Positions 23,384-31,155 are shown, numbered from the stretch's first letter. The stretch: 33,141 nt of DNA from Fibrobacter sp. (GCA_016285835.1 JAEERM010000026.1:1-33141); one strand, 5' to 3'. Notes: a model not told the origin generated them from the sequence alone. A program made the numbers and translations.

Positions 23384-23998
23384 ATGAAAAAAAGAAATTT
23401 AATCGCTGTAGCGCTAGTATCAGCGGCTTTTGGTTTGGTTGCCTGTAGCGCCGATGGCAGCATGAAGAGCCCTGTATCGGGTGCTGCAACCGATGATGAA
23501 GCCGGGGAAAGAATTAATCCGCCACAATCTTTGGATGACGATGAATCCGTCATTGAAGGTGTGAGCAGCGGTAGTGTTGGCTCCTCGGATGAAGATTCCG
23601 ATGCAGATTCCGATGAAGATTTCGAGGATGATGATGTCAGCGTCATTAAAAACGTCACATTGGGTGATTACTCGTGCAATGTGACGCGAACTTCGAATTC
23701 AGTAAAAGTGGAACAGCGTCTAAAGGATGTTGCGAGCTATGTCTCGACGGTTTCCGGCGTTGACGGACGTGTGACTATAAAAACTGAATTGTGGTATGCC
23801 GATGCCAGTGATGCCGCTAAGTCTTGTGATCAGTGGGAAGATAAAGTAGATAGCTGGGATGGCTCCATCTCTGTGGACTGCTCTGGAAATACCATAAACA
23901 TTACAACATATGACGACGACGATTTATATGAATATGAAGATGACTTCAAAGATTTGTGTGATGAAATGAAAGAAGATTATGACGCTGGCGAGTATTGA
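23384..23998 (+). CDS. acidic hypothetical lipoprotein
   Basis: A 204-residue protein with signal MKKRNLIAVALVSAAFGLVAC (lipobox LVAC, Cys21). A strongly acidic Asp/Ser stretch (~60-90, DEDSDADSDEDFEDDD) acts as a linker. The C-terminal globular part has three or more cysteines (GDYSCNVTRTS, SCDQWEDKVDSW, VDCSGNTINI) likely to form disulfides in the periplasm. No family is recognised; the layout resembles small Fibrobacter lipoproteins. ATG 23384 has GGAG seven bases upstream; an ATG four codons earlier is less well placed. It is divergent from rimO over 81 bases and ends in a shared terminator. Confidence 0.8.
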   Translation: MKKRNLIAVALVSAAFGLVACSADGSMKSPVSGAATDDEAGERINPPQSLDDDESVIEGVSSGSVGSSDEDSDADSDEDFEDDDVSVIKNVTLGDYSCNVTRTSNSVKVEQRLKDVASYVSTVSGVDGRVTIKTELWYADASDAAKSCDQWEDKVDSWDGSISVDCSGNTINITTYDDDDLYEYEDDFKDLCDEMKEDYDAGEY

Positions 23999-24034
23999 TG
24001 AATAAATGGAATAATAAAACAATTTCATGGAATT

Positions 24035-24065
24035 AAAAAAGAGCCCCGTGATGGGGCTCTTTTTT
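24035..24065. terminator. bidirectional rho-independent terminator
   Basis: GAGCCCC (24041-24047) pairs with GGGGCTC (24053-24059) around loop GTGAT, flanked by six A's and at least six T's. It serves the acidic lipoprotein gene on plus and the SPOR lipoprotein gene on minus. Confidence 0.93.
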
Positions 24066-24083
24066 AATGGTGGATAGTAAAAC

Positions 24084-25097
24084 TTATTCCCAATCGTCTC
24101 CGTCGGCAGGGGCCTCTTCGATAATCTCTTCCACGACCTCTTCGACTTCAACTTCTTCAGCTTGCTGCTGAGGCTGGGCCTGCGGCTGCGGCTTTGGCTG
24201 AGCCTGCGGCTGTGGCTGCGGTTGGGCCTGCGGCTGCGGCTTTGGCTGAGCCTGCGGCTGTGGCTGCGGTTGGGCCTGCGGCTGCGGTTTCGGCTGAGCT
24301 TGCGGCTGTGGCTGCGGTTGAGCCTGCGGCTGCGGTTTCGGCTGGGCCTGCGGCTGTGGCTGCGGTTGAGCCTGCGGCTGCGGTTGCGGCTGGGCTTGCG
24401 GCTGTGGCTGCGGCTGCGGTTGCGGCTGGGCCTGTGGCTGTGGCTGCGGTTCCGGTTCCGGCTCCGGCTCCGGTTCAGGAGCGGGCTCCTCGTAAGATTG
24501 CGTATCTTCGTAGGACTGCGAATTGTTGTAGTAGCTTTCGCCGGCGGGGTTGCCCACATGGTCGTTGCTGCGGTTGTCAACCCACCAATCGAAGTTCAAG
24601 GCACCAATGACATCCTTGCCGTAGGTCTGGGCGTCTGCAATGGAGGTGAAGTAGCCGACGCGGACGCGGTAGTATGTACCTTCCAGTTCGCCCGGGTTTT
24701 CGACTTCGGCCAGATAGGCGCTAATGTTGCTTTCGGCGAGCTTGTCGGCAATAGCCTGGGCAGACTTCTTGGTGGGCTTGATGCCGACCTGGATGACGTA
24801 CTGTCCGTCTTGCTGGGGCTGGACGCTTCCGCTAAAGACTGGGGCTGCTTTTGCCGGGGCGGGAGCGGCGACTTCCGCGGGTGCTTCGGCTTGCTTGTCG
24901 CCGGAAAGCGAATTCAAGGGAACGATTTCCGGTTCCTCTTCTGCGGGGGCCTCTGCCTTTTTGACTGGTTGGGCAGAAGGGGTTGCCTTGGATTTGTTCA
25001 TCTGGGGGACGACATCTTCTTCGCCGGTATTACAAGCGACGAGGAACGCACAGGCAAGTGCGCCCATGCTGAGTTTATAAGCCGAAAGAGATTTCAT
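24084..25097 (-). CDS. SPOR-domain lipoprotein with Pro-Gln repeat tail
   Basis: A 337-residue lipoprotein: signal MKSLSAYKLSMGALACAFLVA, lipidated Cys22 (lipobox LVAC). An Ala/Pro/Glu linker (~25-95) is followed by a SPOR domain (~98-170: GQYVIQVGIKPTKKSAQAIA, then YYRVRVGYFTSIADAQTYG), which in characterised proteins binds glycan strands lacking stem peptides at division or other remodelling sites. Next is a Tyr/Ser/Asn stretch, then PEPEPE and a long array of PQPQPQAQ / PKPQPQAQ octapeptides, and an acidic tail (EEVEVEEVVEEIIEEAPADG). Probably an outer-membrane lipoprotein tethered to peptidoglycan, with the Pro-rich segment as a rigid spacer. The opposite strand is also open for 316 codons but encodes only an artefact of the repeat. 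Confidence 0.87.
   Translation of the reverse strand: MKSLSAYKLSMGALACAFLVACNTGEEDVVPQMNKSKATPSAQPVKKAEAPAEEEPEIVPLNSLSGDKQAEAPAEVAAPAPAKAAPVFSGSVQPQQDGQYVIQVGIKPTKKSAQAIADKLAESNISAYLAEVENPGELEGTYYRVRVGYFTSIADAQTYGKDVIGALNFDWWVDNRSNDHVGNPAGESYYNNSQSYEDTQSYEEPAPEPEPEPEPEPQPQPQAQPQPQPQPQPQAQPQPQPQAQPQPQPQAQPKPQPQAQPQPQPQAQPKPQPQAQPQPQPQAQPKPQPQAQPQPQPQAQPKPQPQAQPQQQAEEVEVEEVVEEIIEEAPADGDDWE
24171..24476 (-). repeat. in-frame 24-base tandem repeat (octapeptide) in SPOR lipoprotein
   Basis: Units of 24 bases encode PQPQPQAQ and PKPQPQAQ in alternation, so the larger period is 48 bases; the proximal end becomes PEPEPE. Unit number could vary by slippage or recombination without breaking the frame. 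Confidence 0.85.
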
Positions 25098-25122
25098 TCA
25101 AAACTCCGGTAATGTTTGTTAG

Positions 25123-25148
25123 GTAACTAACGATTAAGATTTAGTTAC
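25123..25148. promoter_or_regulatory. perfect inverted repeat upstream of SPOR gene
   Basis: GTAACTAA (25123-25130) and TTAGTTAC (25141-25148) with a 10-base spacer, 26-51 bases upstream of the minus-strand start. It could be an operator or a 5'-leader hairpin. Confidence 0.4.
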
Positions 25149-25284
25149 ATATCATGCGTTAATATACATAAGTCTTTGATTCTACGCAAGTTATATGGGC
25201 GAAAAATCGCATTTTTTTGTGTTTTTTTGTAAAAAAGGGGGCTTTTATTCGAAAAGGACCTGCAAAACGGCCCCCTCTAGCCCC

Positions 25285-25313
25285 TTGACGAAGTGGACAT
25301 TTATAAATATATT
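25285..25313 (+). promoter_or_regulatory. sigma70-like promoter of rpsU
   Basis: TTGACG (25285-25290), 17-base spacer, TATATT (25308-25313), about 30 bases before the GTG start of rpsU. Confidence 0.65.
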
Positions 25314-25349
25314 TGGGCTCTCAAACTGAATTTTAACCAAAGGAAAATC

Positions 25350-25559
25350 GTGATCGGCGTAATTGTTAAGTCCAACGAACCTTTTGAACGCGCTCTCAAG
25401 CGTTTCACCAAGTCCTGCGAAAAGAACGGCATCATCTCCGATGTCAAGAAGCGCCAGCGCTTCGAAAAGCCTTCCGAAGAAAAGAAGCGTATCGAAACGG
25501 CTGCCCGCCGCAAGCGCTTGAAAGAAATCGCTGACCAGAACCGCAAGCGTCTCTACTAA
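25350..25559 (+). CDS. rpsU: 30S ribosomal protein S21
   Basis: A 69-residue basic ribosomal protein: VIVKSNEPFERALKRFTKSC, then KNGIISDVKKRQRFEKPSEE and the Arg/Lys-rich helix RRKRLKEIADQNRKR. This is the standard S21 layout with the SEE(K)KR segment and the usual length (~65-70). S21 sits near the anti-Shine-Dalgarno end of 16S rRNA and helps initiation. The start is GTG 25350 with AAAGGA six bases upstream; a longer frame from 25293 lies in the promoter. It is followed by a structured 160-base gap and yqeY, a gene pair common in bacteria. Confidence 0.95.
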   Translation: MIGVIVKSNEPFERALKRFTKSCEKNGIISDVKKRQRFEKPSEEKKRIETAARRKRLKEIADQNRKRLY

Positions 25560-25561
25560 TA

Positions 25562-25714
25562 GTGGTCCGGCTAGTCCGGATGACTTGGTTGTAGTCCAAG
25601 GTTCTCGAAGGGTTTTTGATAAGAGTAATGAGTCGTCGGTCCATGACCGGTGGCTCGTTGCGTGTTTTTAGAGGTCAAACCTAGACGCCAGGACGGGGCG
25701 TAAACCGTCCGGGG
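25562..25714 (+). promoter_or_regulatory. candidate structured RNA / leader of yqeY
   Basis: The non-coding gap between rpsU and yqeY has several RNA-type helices. TCCGG/CCGGA (25566-25570, 25576-25580) has a 5-base loop. CTTGG/CCAAG (25584-25588, 25596-25600) has a 7-base loop. A long stem pairs 25625-25641 with 25645-25661 around loop CAT, 17 pairs including several G-U wobbles. Last is an interleaved pair: ACGCC 25685-25689 with GGCGT 25697-25701, and GGACGG 25691-25696 with CCGTCC 25705-25710. Linkers of 1, 0 and 3 bases allow an H-type pseudoknot. It ends next to GGGG (25711-25714) 6 bases before ATG 25721, so it could gate yqeY translation. I cannot match it to a known family. Confidence 0.45.
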
Positions 25715-25720
25715 TAAAAC

Positions 25721-26191
25721 ATGAGCAGTGCATTGCTGACAAGAATTCTCGACGATATCAAGGCCGCCATGAAGGCGCACGATTCCGAAACGCTCGGAAC
25801 GCTCCGTACTCTCCATTCCGACATCAAGAACGAAGCCATGAAGTCCGGTGCCACTCCCGCACAGATTACCGAGAGCATCACCGACGAGATGTGTGTCGAC
25901 GTGCTTGCCCGCAGCGTGAAGCAGAAGCAGGAAGCCATCGAGATCCTCAAGAAGGGCGGCTTTATGGACAAAATTCCTGCCGAAGAAGCTTGCATCGCGC
26001 TCTACCGCAAGTACATGCCCGCCGAAATGACCGAAGACGAAGTCAAGGCCCTCATCGCCGAAATCAAGGCGGCGACCGGAGCCTCTAGCCCCAAAGACAT
26101 GGGCAAGATCATGAAGGAACTTTCCCCGAAGGTCAAGGGCCGTTTCGATGCCAAGCGCGCATCCGCCTTGGTGCAAGAAGCGTTGCGTTAG
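25721..26191 (+). CDS. yqeY: GatB/YqeY domain-containing protein
   Basis: A 156-residue cytoplasmic protein of the YqeY family: LLTRILDDIKAAMKAHDSET, LRTLHSDIKNEAMKSG, a central DVLARSVKQKQEAIEILKKGG helix, YRKYMPAEMTEDEVKALIAE, and the C-terminal (A)SSPKDMGKIMKELSPKVKGR, then DAKRASALVQEAL. Its C-terminal half resembles the tail of GatB, the tRNA-dependent amidotransferase subunit; the stand-alone protein has no settled reaction. The gene follows rpsU in many bacteria. Length is typical (~150). Confidence 0.93.
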   Translation: MSSALLTRILDDIKAAMKAHDSETLGTLRTLHSDIKNEAMKSGATPAQITESITDEMCVDVLARSVKQKQEAIEILKKGGFMDKIPAEEACIALYRKYMPAEMTEDEVKALIAEIKAATGASSPKDMGKIMKELSPKVKGRFDAKRASALVQEALR

Positions 26192-26200
26192 GTGAACTGA

Positions 26201-27265
26201 ATGAATAATGAAACTCCTGAAATCGCCAAGCGTAGCAAGGCGACGGATTACATCACCTTCATTGTCGTGGTTTCCGCATTTGCGGTGTTGACGCTGCATA
26301 CGAACGGATGCTTCTGGTCCTATACCGGAAAAGAGGATTACTGGTTCTCTGCGAACATTATTGAATGTGTGTTCTATTTTGCCGTTCCCCTGTTCTTCAT
26401 GGTGAGCGGCATTACACTGATGGATTTCTTTGACCGCTATACCATGAAACGTTTTTTTGCCAAGCGGTTCATGAAGACGATGCTGCCCTTTCTGGTCTGG
26501 AGCTTAGTCGCGATGCTGATGGACCTGTGCACCGGCAAGCGGGTCTGGTCGGATATCACCTTCAAGTCGGTATATCAGGGATTGACGGGCAACGGTTTTG
26601 TCAGTATCTACTGGTTCTTCTATGCGCTGTTCAATATGTATATATGTATGCCGCTTTTTGCTGCCGTGGAAAAGAACAAGAGAATGCTCGTGTTCTCTTA
26701 CTTGGTTATCGCAGCCTTTGTGTTCAACATCTTCCTCCCTTTCCTGAAGAACGTGTTTTCTTCTGATTTGAATATCATGTTCGAAGTTGCGACCTTGGAA
26801 GGGTTCTTGATATGGCCGCTGTTGGGATGGGTGCTCCACAATTATGAATTCAAAAAGTGGCACAAGGTGATTATCTATGTGGTGGGCCTTGTGGCGTTGT
26901 TGTTGCATATCATCGGGTCTTACGTGCTCTCTGTCGATGCGGGCCATGTGGTTACGACGTTCAAGGGGTATGGGAACGTTCCGTCTGTCTTGTATGCGGT
27001 TAGCGTGTTCGTCTTCTTGAAGGATGTGGGGCGTTGGGTGATGGATCGGGATCGCCTTGCCAAGTTCGTTAAGGTTGTTGCACGGTACGCTTTCGAGATT
27101 TACCTTTTGCAGTTTATTTTACTCAAAGTGGCTGCCAAGATTTCCTTCGTTGACCGGAATTCGCTAGTGTACCGCCTGGTCGCTCCGTTTGTCATGATTC
27201 CCATCATTATGGCTTTTACTTGGTGCGTCCGCAAGATTCCGGTTATAAGGCGCATAGTTCCGTAG
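26201..27265 (+). CDS. acyltransferase 3 family membrane protein
   Basis: A 354-residue inner-membrane protein with about ten hydrophobic helices (from YITFIVVVSAFAVLTLHTNG through VAPFVMIPIIMAFTW). The first helix ends at LHTNG; the second has FYFAVPLFFMVSGITLM, the typical 'VPLFFMISGYL' of acyltransferase 3 proteins, which O-acetylate or otherwise acylate exported glycans such as LPS, peptidoglycan or exopolysaccharide. No extra domain (e.g. SGNH) is present and the acceptor is unknown. It starts 9 bases after yqeY with AGGTGA upstream, so it may share that message. The usual early His within (F/L)xxH is represented by LHTNG. Confidence 0.85.
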   Translation: MNNETPEIAKRSKATDYITFIVVVSAFAVLTLHTNGCFWSYTGKEDYWFSANIIECVFYFAVPLFFMVSGITLMDFFDRYTMKRFFAKRFMKTMLPFLVWSLVAMLMDLCTGKRVWSDITFKSVYQGLTGNGFVSIYWFFYALFNMYICMPLFAAVEKNKRMLVFSYLVIAAFVFNIFLPFLKNVFSSDLNIMFEVATLEGFLIWPLLGWVLHNYEFKKWHKVIIYVVGLVALLLHIIGSYVLSVDAGHVVTTFKGYGNVPSVLYAVSVFVFLKDVGRWVMDRDRLAKFVKVVARYAFEIYLLQFILLKVAAKISFVDRNSLVYRLVAPFVMIPIIMAFTWCVRKIPVIRRIVP

Positions 27266-27290
27266 GGAAAATTTTTTATTTTTTTCCCCT

Positions 27291-28820
27291 ATGTCCACCT
27301 CGCAATCAAAAATCCAGGAACTGGAACTGCTCTACAAGATCAGTTCCATCCTGAACCAGACGCTCGATTTCGAGAGCGTCGCGCACCCGATTTTGGAAGT
27401 GGTAGAATCCACGATGGGCGTGGAGCACGCGACCCTTACTCTTTACAACCGCCACACGGGCGAAATCTCTATTGAAATTGCAGAGGGCTTGAGCAGCCGC
27501 CAGGCGCGCAAAGGTCGCTACAAGGTGGGCGAGGGTATCACTGGGCGCGTCGTCGAGACCGGCAAGCCGATTATCATTCCTTCCGTCGCGAAAGACCCTG
27601 ACTTTTTGGACCGTACGGGGCGCGGCAAGACGGAGGACAAGGCGTTCCTCTGCGTGCCTGTGATTATGGAGCATCAGGTAATTGGCGCCTTCAGTGCCGA
27701 CGTGCAGAATCCTGTGGAAGATGAACTTCCCGAAAAACTTCGTTTGTTGGAAATTATTGCGCAGATGCTCGCGGCTGCCGTGAAGCTCCGCCGTGAGGCC
27801 CGTGAAGAAAACGAAATCCTCAAGGCTGAAAACGAACGTTTGACGCTCGAACTCAAGGACCGCTTCCAGCCCGACAATATCATCGGGCGTTCGAGCGAGA
27901 TGCAGCGCGTGTATGCACAGATTGACCAGGTTTCCCGTAGCCCCCTGCCCGCACTCATCGTGGGCGAGGTCGGTACGGGCAAGGGGCTTGTGGCCGAAGC
28001 TATCCATTACCGTTCCGAACGCAACATGGGCCCGTTCGTCCGCGTCCATTGCGCCTCGATGCCGGAATCGGTCTTGGACCGCGAACTTTTCGGCAGCGTA
28101 CGTGGAGCCCTCGTGGGTGTATTTGCCGAGACGCCTGGCCGCGTAGAACAGGCCGAAGGCGGCACGCTCTTTCTCGACGAAGTGGGTGAACTTTCGCCTA
28201 ACCTTCAGGTGAAACTTTTACGCCTGTTGCAGCACGGCGATGTGGAACGCATTGGTGCTCGCATCGCGAAGAAGGTGAATGTGCGCGTGATTGCGGCCAC
28301 CACAAAGAATTTACAGCAGATGGTCGAAGAAGGAACCTTCCGCGAAGACCTCTATTATCAACTGCATATCTTCCCGATTTACGTGCCGCCGCTGCGCAAC
28401 CGCAAAACCGACATCGTGCTGCTTGCAGACCATTTTGTGGAGCACTACTGCCGCATCGTAGGCAAGAACGTGCGCCGTCTCGCACGCACGACCATCAACA
28501 TGCTCATGAGTTATCCGTGGCCCGGAAACGTGCGTGAACTTGAAAACGGAATTGAACGTGCCGTGCTTGTTGCCGACGAAGACGTGATTTATCCGCACCA
28601 TTTCCCGACCACGCTCCAGACTGCCGAAACAAGCGGTACTCCCGTAAATGGCAATTTGAAGCGCATGGTGGAAGCCTACGAGAAGGATATCATCTGCGAT
28701 GCTCTCAAGAGTAGTAAAGGCAAGGTAGCAGCCGCTGCCCGCAGTCTCTCCACGACTCCGCGTATTCTTACATATAAAATAAACCAACTCGGCATCGACC
28801 TAGGTTCTTTCGCCAAATAG
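27291..28820 (+). CDS. GAF / AAA+ sigma54-type regulator with Fis-like HTH, motif-degenerate
   Basis: A 509-residue cytoplasmic regulator with NifA/NorR layout: GAF domain (~20-165), AAA+ sigma54-interaction domain (~200-430), and a C-terminal Fis-type helix-turn-helix (~470-505, KGKVAAAARSLSTTPRILTY). Walker B (LFLDEVGEL, Asp296/Glu297) is intact. However, the Walker A reads GEVGTGKG (usual GESGTGKE). The sigma54-contacting GAFTGA loop is GALVGV (272-277). Of the two arginines usual in REDLYYRL the second is Gln357 (Arg351 kept). It may not act as a classical sigma54 activator. A/T-rich 27265-27288 can form a GGGAAAA/TTTTCCC hairpin just before the ATG, and there is no clear Shine-Dalgarno site. 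Confidence 0.9.
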   Translation: MSTSQSKIQELELLYKISSILNQTLDFESVAHPILEVVESTMGVEHATLTLYNRHTGEISIEIAEGLSSRQARKGRYKVGEGITGRVVETGKPIIIPSVAKDPDFLDRTGRGKTEDKAFLCVPVIMEHQVIGAFSADVQNPVEDELPEKLRLLEIIAQMLAAAVKLRREAREENEILKAENERLTLELKDRFQPDNIIGRSSEMQRVYAQIDQVSRSPLPALIVGEVGTGKGLVAEAIHYRSERNMGPFVRVHCASMPESVLDRELFGSVRGALVGVFAETPGRVEQAEGGTLFLDEVGELSPNLQVKLLRLLQHGDVERIGARIAKKVNVRVIAATTKNLQQMVEEGTFREDLYYQLHIFPIYVPPLRNRKTDIVLLADHFVEHYCRIVGKNVRRLARTTINMLMSYPWPGNVRELENGIERAVLVADEDVIYPHHFPTTLQTAETSGTPVNGNLKRMVEAYEKDIICDALKSSKGKVAAAARSLSTTPRILTYKINQLGIDLGSFAK

Positions 28821-28969
28821 ATTGCTGATTCCTGCCTAAATCGCCCAATTTTATGGTTTATTGCCCCCTGTCTACTTCCTACTGCCTACTTCCTACCGCC
28901 TACTAATTCTATATTTTCCATTGAAATTTTTTAACCCTAGATCCTAGTCTCTAACCTCTAGACCCTAAA
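28821..28969. repeat. two heptamer arrays before tyrS
   Basis: 28872-28906 has five units of the CTACTTC type (CTACTTC 28872 and 28886, CTACTGC 28879, CTACCGC 28893). 28935-28969 has five units of the CTCTAGA type (CCCTAGA 28935, TCCTAGT 28942, CTCTAAC 28949, CTCTAGA 28956, CCCTAAA 28963), ending exactly at the tyrS ATG. There is no Shine-Dalgarno site and no gene in this gap. Confidence 0.78.
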
Positions 28970-30187
28970 ATGCAATTCCGTCCTGTAAAAGAACAGCTTG
29001 AAATTTTGATGCGCGGCGTTATCGATGTTGTGCCGCAGGAAGAACTCGAAAAGAAACTCCAGAAGTCTTACGATACTGGCGTCCCGCTCCGTATCAAGAT
29101 GGGTGTCGACCCGACGGCCCCGGATGTGCACTTTGGCCATACGGTCGTGATGCGCAAGCTCCGTCAGTTCCAGGATTTGGGCCATACCGTGGTGCTCATC
29201 GTGGGTGACTACACAGCCCAGATTGGAGACCCGAGTGGTCGCAACAAGGCCCGTCCGCGCCTCACGCACGAACAGGTGCTCGAAAACGCGAAGGAATACC
29301 AGGAACAGTTCTTCAAGGTGGTCCGCCGTGACCAGGTGGAAATCCACTACAACGGCGAATGGTTCTCTAAGCTCCCGTTCAGCAAGGTGACCGAACTCAT
29401 GGGCCAGTTCACCGTGGCCCAGATGCTCGAACGCGAAGACTTCCACAACCGCTATACGGCCAACACGCCGATTAGCCTGCACGAGTTCATGTACCCGATG
29501 ATGCAGGGCTACGATTCCGTTGCTATTCGGAGCGACGTGGAACTCGGCGGCACGGACCAGAAGTTCAACGTGCTCCGTGGCCGTGACCTCCAGCTTTTCG
29601 AAGGCATGGAACCGCAGATTGGCCTCTTCATGCCTATCCTTCTCGGTACCGACGGCAAGGTCAAGATGAGTAAGTCCATCGGCAACTACGTGGGTTTGAA
29701 CGAGCCTGCCGACGTGATGTACCACAAGATTTACAGCCTTGCTGACAGCATCGTCGAGAACTGGTTTGAACTCCTCACCAACATCCCGCTTGAAGAAATC
29801 AAGCAGATGATGGCCGACATCGCCGCGGGCAAGATGAACCCCAACGATGCTAAGCACCGTCTTGCTATTGACATTGTGACGCAGTACTACGGTGCGGAAG
29901 CCGCCGAGGCCGCCGCGCAGAAGGAACGCGAGATTCATAGTGGTAACGCTATCCCGAGCGATGCTGCCGAGTGCAGCGTGGCGGCCGGCACCTACGGTGC
30001 CCTGGACCTGCTCGTGGAAGTCAAGGCGTTCGCCTCAAAGGGCGAAGCCCGCCGCATGGTCCAGAACGGCGGCGTGAAGATTGGCGGCGAAAAGCTCGCC
30101 GACCCGCAGGCGACATTTGAAATCAAGGGCTCTGACCAACTGGTAATCCAGGTGGGCAAGCGCAAGTTCTTCAAGGTGAACTTCTAG
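28970..30187 (+). CDS. tyrS: tyrosine-tRNA ligase
   Basis: A 405-residue cytoplasmic class I synthetase that charges tRNA-Tyr using ATP. The HIGH-equivalent is HFGH (54-57) in MGVDPTAPDVHFGHTVV. Tyrosine-site residues are in the FMYPMMQGYDSVAI and DVELGGTDQKFN regions, KMSKS is at 232-236, and a C-terminal S4 RNA-binding domain carries KGEARRMVQNGGVKIGGEKL. 'APDVHFGH' with a short linker places it in the TyrZ-like group of bacterial TyrRS rather than the E. coli TyrS form. The start is the ATG abutting the heptamer array, with no Shine-Dalgarno site; the N-terminus still aligns with the family. Eight bases separate it from the kinase gene. Confidence 0.96.
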   Translation: MQFRPVKEQLEILMRGVIDVVPQEELEKKLQKSYDTGVPLRIKMGVDPTAPDVHFGHTVVMRKLRQFQDLGHTVVLIVGDYTAQIGDPSGRNKARPRLTHEQVLENAKEYQEQFFKVVRRDQVEIHYNGEWFSKLPFSKVTELMGQFTVAQMLEREDFHNRYTANTPISLHEFMYPMMQGYDSVAIRSDVELGGTDQKFNVLRGRDLQLFEGMEPQIGLFMPILLGTDGKVKMSKSIGNYVGLNEPADVMYHKIYSLADSIVENWFELLTNIPLEEIKQMMADIAAGKMNPNDAKHRLAIDIVTQYYGAEAAEAAAQKEREIHSGNAIPSDAAECSVAAGTYGALDLLVEVKAFASKGEARRMVQNGGVKIGGEKLADPQATFEIKGSDQLVIQVGKRKFFKVNF

Positions 30188-30195
30188 GAGGTCCT

Positions 30196-31155
30196 ATGCC
30201 TCAGGAAACGTTGATACTCGGCCTTAACCCCGCCTGGCAGCGACTGTTCTTTTTGGACAAGTTTACGCTAGGCGAAGTCCACCGCATTGCGAAGGTGGAA
30301 GAGTATGCCTCGGGCAAGGGCATCAACTGCGGCCGTGTGCTGCGGCATTTGGGCGGGACTCCCGTGCTGATGCATTTCCTTGGGGCAGATAACGGCTCCC
30401 GTATCTTCGATGAACTGTCTGCGGACGGTATCAAGCAAGCTCCCGTGTGGATTCACGAACCAACGAGAATCTGTACGACCATCGTGAGCGATGGGGAATC
30501 GACAGAGTTGATTGAGCCTTCGCCAAAGCTTGCCGTTGGGGAGAATGCGGACTTTATCCAGACGCTCAATAATTTTTGGCCTACCACCCAGTGCGTTGCC
30601 CTTTGCGGATCGTTCCCACGTTCTTTTGATGTCAGCCTTATCAATTCCTTGGACTTTACCGGGAAGCGCGTGTTTATCGATGCGATAAACAATATCGATG
30701 CCTGGCTCGAAAAGGGCGTTGAGCTCCTCAAGATAAACAAGCTGGAGTACAGTGAATTGCTGGATCGCCTAGGGATTCCCCAGGTCAAGTCGAGCCCGCA
30801 GTTCTGGAAGATGACGGCGATGGCTGTTCTCGAAAGGTTGCCCATAAGGAATCTTGTGATTACGGACGAAGAAGCGCCTGTCCGTGCCTTCCGTTTTGTC
30901 GAAAAGAAATTCCAGAGCTTGCAAATTCAACCGCCCGAGATTCAGGTGAAGAATAATGTCGGTGCTGGAGATTCCTTCTTTGCGGGTTGGCTCTATGCCG
31001 ATGCTCAGGGAATGAGTTTTGAGCAGTGCCTTGTCAAGGCGACGGCGGTGTCTGTTGCGCGTTGCGAGGTGGACCGTCCTTGGAAATTGGACCTTGCCCG
31101 CGTTGCCGAATTGGAGAGCAGTCTTGCTCCTACGTTAGAAAAGACGGGGGACTGA
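30196..31155 (+). CDS. PfkB family sugar kinase (1-phosphofructokinase-like)
   Basis: A 319-residue cytoplasmic kinase. The opening LILGLNPAWQRLFFLDKFTL and EYASGKGINCGRVLRHLGGT are typical of the 1-phosphofructokinase/tagatose-6-phosphate kinase branch of PfkB. The C-terminal signature NNVGAGDSFFAGWLYA has catalytic Asp259. A sugar-phosphate substrate is likely, but whether fructose-1-phosphate, tagatose-6-phosphate or another cannot be told. AGGAGG overlaps the region just after the tyrS stop. Its stop codon overlaps the ATG of the next gene by one base (TGATG), so it is translationally coupled to mqnB although the pathways differ. Confidence 0.88.
   Translation: MPQETLILGLNPAWQRLFFLDKFTLGEVHRIAKVEEYASGKGINCGRVLRHLGGTPVLMHFLGADNGSRIFDELSADGIKQAPVWIHEPTRICTTIVSDGESTELIEPSPKLAVGENADFIQTLNNFWPTTQCVALCGSFPRSFDVSLINSLDFTGKRVFIDAINNIDAWLEKGVELLKINKLEYSELLDRLGIPQVKSSPQFWKMTAMAVLERLPIRNLVITDEEAPVRAFRFVEKKFQSLQIQPPEIQVKNNVGAGDSFFAGWLYADAQGMSFEQCLVKATAVSVARCEVDRPWKLDLARVAELESSLAPTLEKTGD

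Noticed and set aside
24162..25112. 316-codon plus-strand open frame
   Set aside because: It is the complement of the PQ repeat and yields a Leu/Arg repeat; the minus strand has a signal peptide, SPOR domain and terminator.
25236..25276. AGGGGGC/GCCCCCT stem upstream of rpsU
   Set aside because: The stem is only 7 bp with a 27-base loop and lies before the promoter; too weak to call a terminator.
25584..25600. tRNA-like anticodon arm (CTTGG, loop TTGTAGT, CCAAG)
   Set aside because: It fits a GUA anticodon arm, but no matching acceptor stem or T-arm is present in the flanks; it is one helix of the structured gap.
28958..29938. 326-codon minus-strand open frame across tyrS
   Set aside because: Shadow of tyrS; His/Glu/Val-rich peptide typical of an antisense frame.
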